From contig JAUCQB010000180.1 in the NCBI GenBank assembly GCA_030372985.1, positions 62,001 through 126,000 on the forward strand: a stretch of 64,000 nt of DNA, read 5' to 3'. The notes under the pieces were generated by a model. That model did no database searches. It had not been told where the DNA came from and saw nothing but the letters and a program-made list of their open reading frames with translations. The stretch comes from Phycisphaerae bacterium (GTDB taxonomy: Bacteria; Planctomycetota; Phycisphaerae; UBA1845; PWPN01). Both the position numbers and the translations under genes were made by a program. The number at the start of each line of letters is the position of its first letter. Position 1 is the stretch's first letter. Positions 60,236 through 64,000 of this stretch are shown piece by piece.

Positions 60236-60624
60236 GGCACCTGTCCCCCGGTTCTGCGGTCGATCAATTCGCGGAGTTGCCGCAGCTCTTCCGCATCGAT
60301 GTCCTTGGTCTCCAGCAGGTTAACCATCAACGCCGCGGCCGATCCGTCGAACGCCCGGTCCACCAGGTCGTGGAGCATGCCGCGAGTGGTTGACTCGGCG
60401 GAGACGGCCGCCCGATAGACGTACCCGCCCTCGCCCTTCTTGCGTTTGACGTACCCCTTGCGGGCCATGATGGTCATGATGGTCATCACCGAGGTGTACG
60501 CCAGGTCGCGAAAACCCGTGAGTGCCTCGCGGACGTGCCGTACGTTCGACGGGCCGTCCCGCCAGAGGATCTTGAGAATCTCGAGTTCCAGCTCGGTGGG
60601 GTACCGGGAAGCCGATCGTGCCAT
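60232..60624 (-). CDS. BlaI/MecI-family transcriptional repressor
   Basis: The 130-residue protein starts behind GAGGAGG and has the winged-helix DNA-binding domain of the family (LTEL-like start ELEILKILWRDGPSNVRHVR, then AYTSVMTIMTIMARKGYV) and a C-terminal helical dimerisation half (DAEELRQLRELIDRR). BlaI represses its own operon and is cleaved when the partner M56 peptidase senses a signal. Its stop overlaps the start of the fusion gene by four bases, the usual blaI-blaR1 order. No beta-lactamase gene is adjacent, so the signal may differ. Confidence 0.92.
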   Translation of the reverse strand: MARSASRYPTELELEILKILWRDGPSNVRHVREALTGFRDLAYTSVMTIMTIMARKGYVKRKKGEGGYVYRAAVSAESTTRGMLHDLVDRAFDGSAAALMVNLLETKDIDAEELRQLRELIDRRTGGQVP

Positions 60625-60728
60625 CGCGTGTCCTCCTCTTAACGAGCCGAGGAGTCTCTTGGACTGTCCTCGACCCTGAGGCCCAGACCCGAAGGGAGCC
60701 TGTCGAAGTCATCCCCTCGGTCCCGCTA

Positions 60729-60740
60729 CTAATTCATTAG
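60729..60740 (-). promoter_or_regulatory. Operator-like dyad at the transcription start of the BlaI operon
   Basis: CTAATTCATTAG is a palindrome of two CTAAT/ATTAG halves. It begins five bases after the predicted -10 (60750-60745), so a bound repressor would cover the start site. Confidence 0.65.
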
Positions 60741-60744
60741 GAGA

Positions 60745-60773
60745 AATATACCCCCGATTCCGGCCGCTGGCAA
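60745..60773 (-). promoter_or_regulatory. Sigma-70-type promoter of the BlaI/M56 operon
   Basis: On the minus strand TTGCCA (60773-60768) is followed after 17 bases by TATATT (60750-60745); each matches the consensus at five of six positions. The start would fall near 60737, inside the first dyad. Confidence 0.65.
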
Positions 60774-60783
60774 CTGGTTCTTT

Positions 60784-60795
60784 TTAATAATTTAG
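60784..60795 (-). promoter_or_regulatory. Second operator-like dyad upstream of the BlaI promoter
   Basis: CTAAATTATTAA on the minus strand has the same half-site spacing as the first dyad, with one departure in each half, and lies just upstream of the -35. Paired sites are common for this repressor family. Confidence 0.5.
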
Positions 60796-60799
60796 TAGG

Positions 60800-61203
60800 C
60801 GCCGGACGCTGCCGGCCCCATCAGCCGCCCAGCCCGCGCAGACCACAGCCTCTTCGAGGCACCCTCGTTTTTAGACGCCCAGGGACCGAATCTGTTTCGG
60901 CTCAAGTGCGGGAAACCCAAAGAGATGAGTTCTGACCGGAATTGGGACGACATTTCGTGTTCAAACGTATCGGCGTGACGCCTGATAGGCCCGAAAAACC
61001 TGAAATGGCCACTGCAAATCCTTCTACGAGCCAAATTTCGGGTTGAGCTTCCCGGCGCCGATCAGGTAGAATCAGCATCTGGAGTCGTAAATCACCCAGG
61101 CACAGACCGGTCCCGGCCGGATGGGGAAGTGGAGGCGTTCTCAGTCCTTTAAACCCCCCTACGGTCTCAGGGGCTCGCGTTGCTCGCAAGATGAGGAGCC
61201 ATC
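60800..61203. other. Intergenic region upstream of the DUF362 gene
   Basis: No gene is recognised in these 404 bases. A promoter candidate for the plus-strand gene is present: TTGAGC at 61043-61048, 18 bases, TAGAAT at 61067-61072. Confidence 0.45.
61043..61072 (+). promoter_or_regulatory. Possible promoter of the DUF362 gene
   Basis: TTGAGC and TAGAAT are separated by 18 bases and match the consensus at four and five of six positions. The leader to the ATG at 61204 would be about 125 bases. Confidence 0.4.
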
Positions 61204-64000
61204 ATGGATTGTAACCGCCATCCGCAACAAGCATTGCCGAGTTATTCGGACGCAAAACCAGAAAGGGGGGCAATTCGGCGGGTCTTCGGGCGGATCTGGC
61301 GGTGTGTTGTACACAACCGGGTGGCCATTGCCATCGCCTCGTTGGTGTGGCTCATCTACCGAAGCGGATCGCAGCCCCGGCGGCTGAGCTATCCGTGCCA
61401 GCAGGTTGCGGCGGTAAACGTCGGGGCGTTTGCGGCCGGCTTGATCCCCTTTCTGTGGCTGTGGCGCAAGCCCGCTTGCCCGGTGGCCCGGCGGGTCGCG
61501 ATCCGGCGGCAGTGCGTCGCGGCGGGCATCTTGTTCGTCACCGCCCTGGTGGGCCTCGAGAGCTATCAGTACGCCCAGAGTCTGATTCCGCCCGACATGA
61601 GCAGCATCCCCCCGCGAGAGGTCGCCGCCGGCGAAGCTGATCGGGAGTTCGTGGGCATCTACCGCCAGGCGCCGGCCGGCAGCACGTACACAACGGCTGA
61701 GATCGAAACGATGGTCCGGCAGGCTATTGCCCTGGCCGGGGGCCTGAACAGTCTCATGGTCGACAAGAACAGCGATGGGGTCGTCAGGGTGGTCATCAAA
61801 CCCAACCTGGTTCAGACCAAGTGGACGTTCCCCACGCCGACGAACAAGCAGGGCGTGGTGACCGATCCGCGGGTCTGCGCCGCAGTGGTCAAGGTGGCCA
61901 GGGAAGCGGGCGCCGAACAGGTCATCATCGCCGAGGGCACGGCCGACAACGACCCCAATCGGAACTCCACATGGATCGCCTTCACCAATGCCGGCTTCGA
62001 CACCAATTCAGACAAGGGATTCGACTACGACACCAGTGTTGATCTTGTTGACCTGAACGATTCGGGAGGCACGGACGTCAAGGACCCCGCCAAGGTGACG
62101 CTGGTCAGTGTTCCAAACGGTGTCATCCGAACGCAGTACTATGTCCCCAACGTTTTGCTCAACTGCGACGCACTGATCAGCGTCCCGACCTTCAAGAACC
62201 ACGCACAAGGTACCGTGACGCTGTCCATGAAGAACCACGTCGGCTGTGCACCGAACGACATTTATCACTACCCGGGATCGACCATCATGAAGTGGTCGCT
62301 GCTGCATTCCATAGTCAACGGCTTCCCGTGTACGGTGCCCCCGTGCCCCAGTTCGAGTGACGAGAATCAGATCGTGCAGCGGACCGTGGTTGACCTGAAT
62401 CTCGCCCGGCCGCATGACTTCGCCGTGGTCGACGCCCTGATCGGCGTGACCAATGGCCCGAACACCGATCCGCCGACCTATCCCAGCCCGAAAATGCAGA
62501 TGATCGTAGCCGCCAGGGGCGCGGGGCTTGCAGTGGACACCGTGTGCACTCTGTGTATGAAGTATAATCCCGACTTCATCACGCAGCTTGTCCGCGCCGA
62601 CAGCACGGGCGCGATGGGCCCCAAGGACCGGCGTTACATCACGGTCCTCGGCAATCATGTGGCCTCGGTACGGTCCTCGTCGTTCCCTGGCGGTTACGCC
62701 GGTTCCGTGCTCGTCGAGACGACCTCTCCCACCATCCCCGGCGACGGCATCAACCTGATTGAGGGGCAGGAGGTCTGGGGCACCGTGCCCATTTCCGTCT
62801 CCGGCGAGAGCGACAACGTCGGGGTGATCAAGGCCGAACTCATCGTCGACGGGAACTATCTGGCCACGGACACGTCCGCGCCCTACGCCTTCGACTGGGA
62901 CACCAGCACCGTTTCGCCGGGATCGCACAACGTCAAGGTCACGGTCTATGATGCGGCTCTCAACGAGGCCAGCATCGCGCGAAACGTCATGGTGGTCAGC
63001 CCGTCGCCCATCATCACGCTGCAGCCGACGTCGCTGGCGAGTTCGATCATCGTCGGCAGCAACCCCGCCAACGACTCATTCACCGTCGATAACACCGGCG
63101 CCGGGATTCTGGAATATCTCATCGAGGTCGATCAGACATGGTTGAGCCTCAGCGCCTACAGTGGAAACCTCGACGCCGCGGTCCCGCCGCACACGATCAA
63201 TGTGTACTATGACTGCTCGGCGCTGCCGGTCGGTCAGCATGCCGCCACCATTACAGTCCGCGGGCAGGACGCCGAGATCACCCCCCGGACCATCGCGGTG
63301 ACCGTTGACGTCACGCCCGAACCGCTGGAGGTCGATTTCTCCGCGACACCAACCACCGGGACTGCGCCGCTGGCGGTGCAATTCACCGATCTGTCGACGC
63401 TCGCGGGGGCAAGCGAGTGGCACTGGGATTTCGGCGACGGCCAGACCAGCACTCAGCGTCACCCGCTTCACTCCTACACCGGCCAAGGGCACTTTAACAT
63501 ACGGCTGACGGTCGTGGGCAGCGCCAAAACACAAACCGCCGAGAAGATCGAATACATCGCCGTCGCCAACCCGCCGAAGGTGGCCTTCATCGGCGGCGAT
63601 CTCGACAGCGGCGAGCCATGGCCGCCGGCGTCCGATGTCCAGATCATGCAGTACTTGCAGTCCAAAGGTCTGGTCGTGGACAGCTACAAGGATGTTCCGG
63701 CCGAGCGTCCTTCCGCGGCCACCATCGCCGCCAGCCATGACCTGGTGATCGCCTCGTCCTCCGTGACGTCGGGCGATGTGGGTGGAGAATTCAGGTATCT
63801 GTCTGTGCCGTTCATCTTCTGGGAGCCCTCGCTGGCGATCAATGGCCGTGAGGGCCTGGCGGACGGCCCCAGCACCATCACCGGCCAGACGCAGATCAAT
63901 GTCACCGACAACACCCACCCGGTCATGGCGGGCACATCCACCGGCAATGTCACGGTGTTGAACTCCAGCGAGACGTTGAGCTATTGTGAGGGCTCGGTGG
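61204..64000 (+). CDS. DUF362-type protein with Ig-like and PKD domains (3' truncated by the window edge)
   Basis: An ATG at 61204, behind GAGGAG, opens a frame of at least 932 codons that runs off the end without a stop. Two hydrophobic segments (about 35-55 and 70-125) indicate membrane anchoring. Residues about 170-500 resemble DUF362 proteins: VVIKPNLVQTKWTFPTP, the conserved VTDPRVCAAVVKVAREAG and NCDALISVPTFKNHAQGTV with MKNHVGCAP. After it come a bacterial Ig-like domain (about 520-600), a BACON-like domain (about 605-700), a PKD domain (EWHWDFGDGQTSTQRHPLHSY, about 740) and the start of a Rossmann-like domain (VAFIGGDLDSGEPWPP). DUF362 has no firm function; some members are linked to iron-sulfur or sugar metabolism. 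The fusion suggests a surface role. Confidence 0.75.
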   Translation, partial: MDCNRHPQQALPSYSDAKPERGAIRRVFGRIWRCVVHNRVAIAIASLVWLIYRSGSQPRRLSYPCQQVAAVNVGAFAAGLIPFLWLWRKPACPVARRVAIRRQCVAAGILFVTALVGLESYQYAQSLIPPDMSSIPPREVAAGEADREFVGIYRQAPAGSTYTTAEIETMVRQAIALAGGLNSLMVDKNSDGVVRVVIKPNLVQTKWTFPTPTNKQGVVTDPRVCAAVVKVAREAGAEQVIIAEGTADNDPNRNSTWIAFTNAGFDTNSDKGFDYDTSVDLVDLNDSGGTDVKDPAKVTLVSVPNGVIRTQYYVPNVLLNCDALISVPTFKNHAQGTVTLSMKNHVGCAPNDIYHYPGSTIMKWSLLHSIVNGFPCTVPPCPSSSDENQIVQRTVVDLNLARPHDFAVVDALIGVTNGPNTDPPTYPSPKMQMIVAARGAGLAVDTVCTLCMKYNPDFITQLVRADSTGAMGPKDRRYITVLGNHVASVRSSSFPGGYAGSVLVETTSPTIPGDGINLIEGQEVWGTVPISVSGESDNVGVIKAELIVDGNYLATDTSAPYAFDWDTSTVSPGSHNVKVTVYDAALNEASIARNVMVVSPSPIITLQPTSLASSIIVGSNPANDSFTVDNTGAGILEYLIEVDQTWLSLSAYSGNLDAAVPPHTINVYYDCSALPVGQHAATITVRGQDAEITPRTIAVTVDVTPEPLEVDFSATPTTGTAPLAVQFTDLSTLAGASEWHWDFGDGQTSTQRHPLHSYTGQGHFNIRLTVVGSAKTQTAEKIEYIAVANPPKVAFIGGDLDSGEPWPPASDVQIMQYLQSKGLVVDSYKDVPAERPSAATIAASHDLVIASSSVTSGDVGGEFRYLSVPFIFWEPSLAINGREGLADGPSTITGQTQINVTDNTHPVMAGTSTGNVTVLNSSETLSYCEGSV

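Noticed and set aside
60232-60624. A beta-lactam resistance locus
   Set aside because: The BlaI and M56 parts are present, but no beta-lactamase or penicillin-binding sensor domain is found, so antibiotic sensing is not supported.

Overview
The window looks like a chromosomal stretch of a high-GC planctomycete, most likely from the Phycisphaerae. The clues are Tat-exported sugar-metabolism enzymes and Gfo/Idh/MocA oxidoreductases, secreted proteins ending in paired Asp-rich DGDVD repeats, a BlaI/BlaR1-type pair whose M56 peptidase is fused to HEAT and many extra domains, and abundant glycoside hydrolases without SusC/SusD genes. I saw no rRNA, tRNA, CRISPR array, insertion sequence or phage gene.

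Layout. 1-22.3 kb is a carbohydrate region: the C-terminal part of a large glycosidase, a Tat-exported FucI-like protein, a uronate isomerase-like amidohydrolase, a six-hairpin glycosidase, an alpha-glucan phosphorylase, a four-gene run (CBM9-like lipoprotein, GH84/GH20-like lipoprotein, fucosidase-like protein, oxidoreductase), a GH2 beta-mannosidase with a HAD phosphatase, and a beta-propeller lipoprotein. 22.3-30.2 kb has a decayed gene fragment, a PQQ-type sugar dehydrogenase and a 1298-residue Ig/Kelch protein that share the same C-terminal repeat tail, and a Tat-exported oxidoreductase. 30.5-36.8 kb is envelope-related: LPS-kinase-like protein, GT4 glycosyltransferase, PlsY, a parvulin lipoprotein with a TRPA-rich tail, and a TlpA-like thioredoxin lipoprotein-type fusion.

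37.1-45.5 kb is the most coherent system. A divergent glpP antiterminator gene faces a six-gene operon: glycerophosphodiesterase lipoprotein, glycerol-1-phosphate dehydrogenase, GlpT-type antiporter, HAD-IIA phosphatase, GlpD, and a second GlpT-type antiporter. Five of the six genes are joined to a neighbour by 4-base overlaps. A consensus-like promoter and a 12-bp stem-loop lie in the leader, and an intrinsic terminator closes the operon. Glycerophosphodiesters would be cut outside, G3P imported and oxidised to DHAP, with G1P as an additional branch.

45.5-64 kb holds an unknown secreted protein, a Tat oxidoreductase plus sugar isomerase pair, a zinc carboxypeptidase divergent from a metallophosphoesterase, tatA between a truncated and an intact copy of an esterase domain, the 2264-residue M56 fusion with its BlaI repressor and two operator-like dyads, and a DUF362/Ig/PKD protein running off the end.

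Two kinds of repeat run through the window: short-period degenerate arrays in intergenic spaces, and a small GC-rich palindrome (7-bp arms, 3-base loop) found both between genes and inserted in frame within genes.
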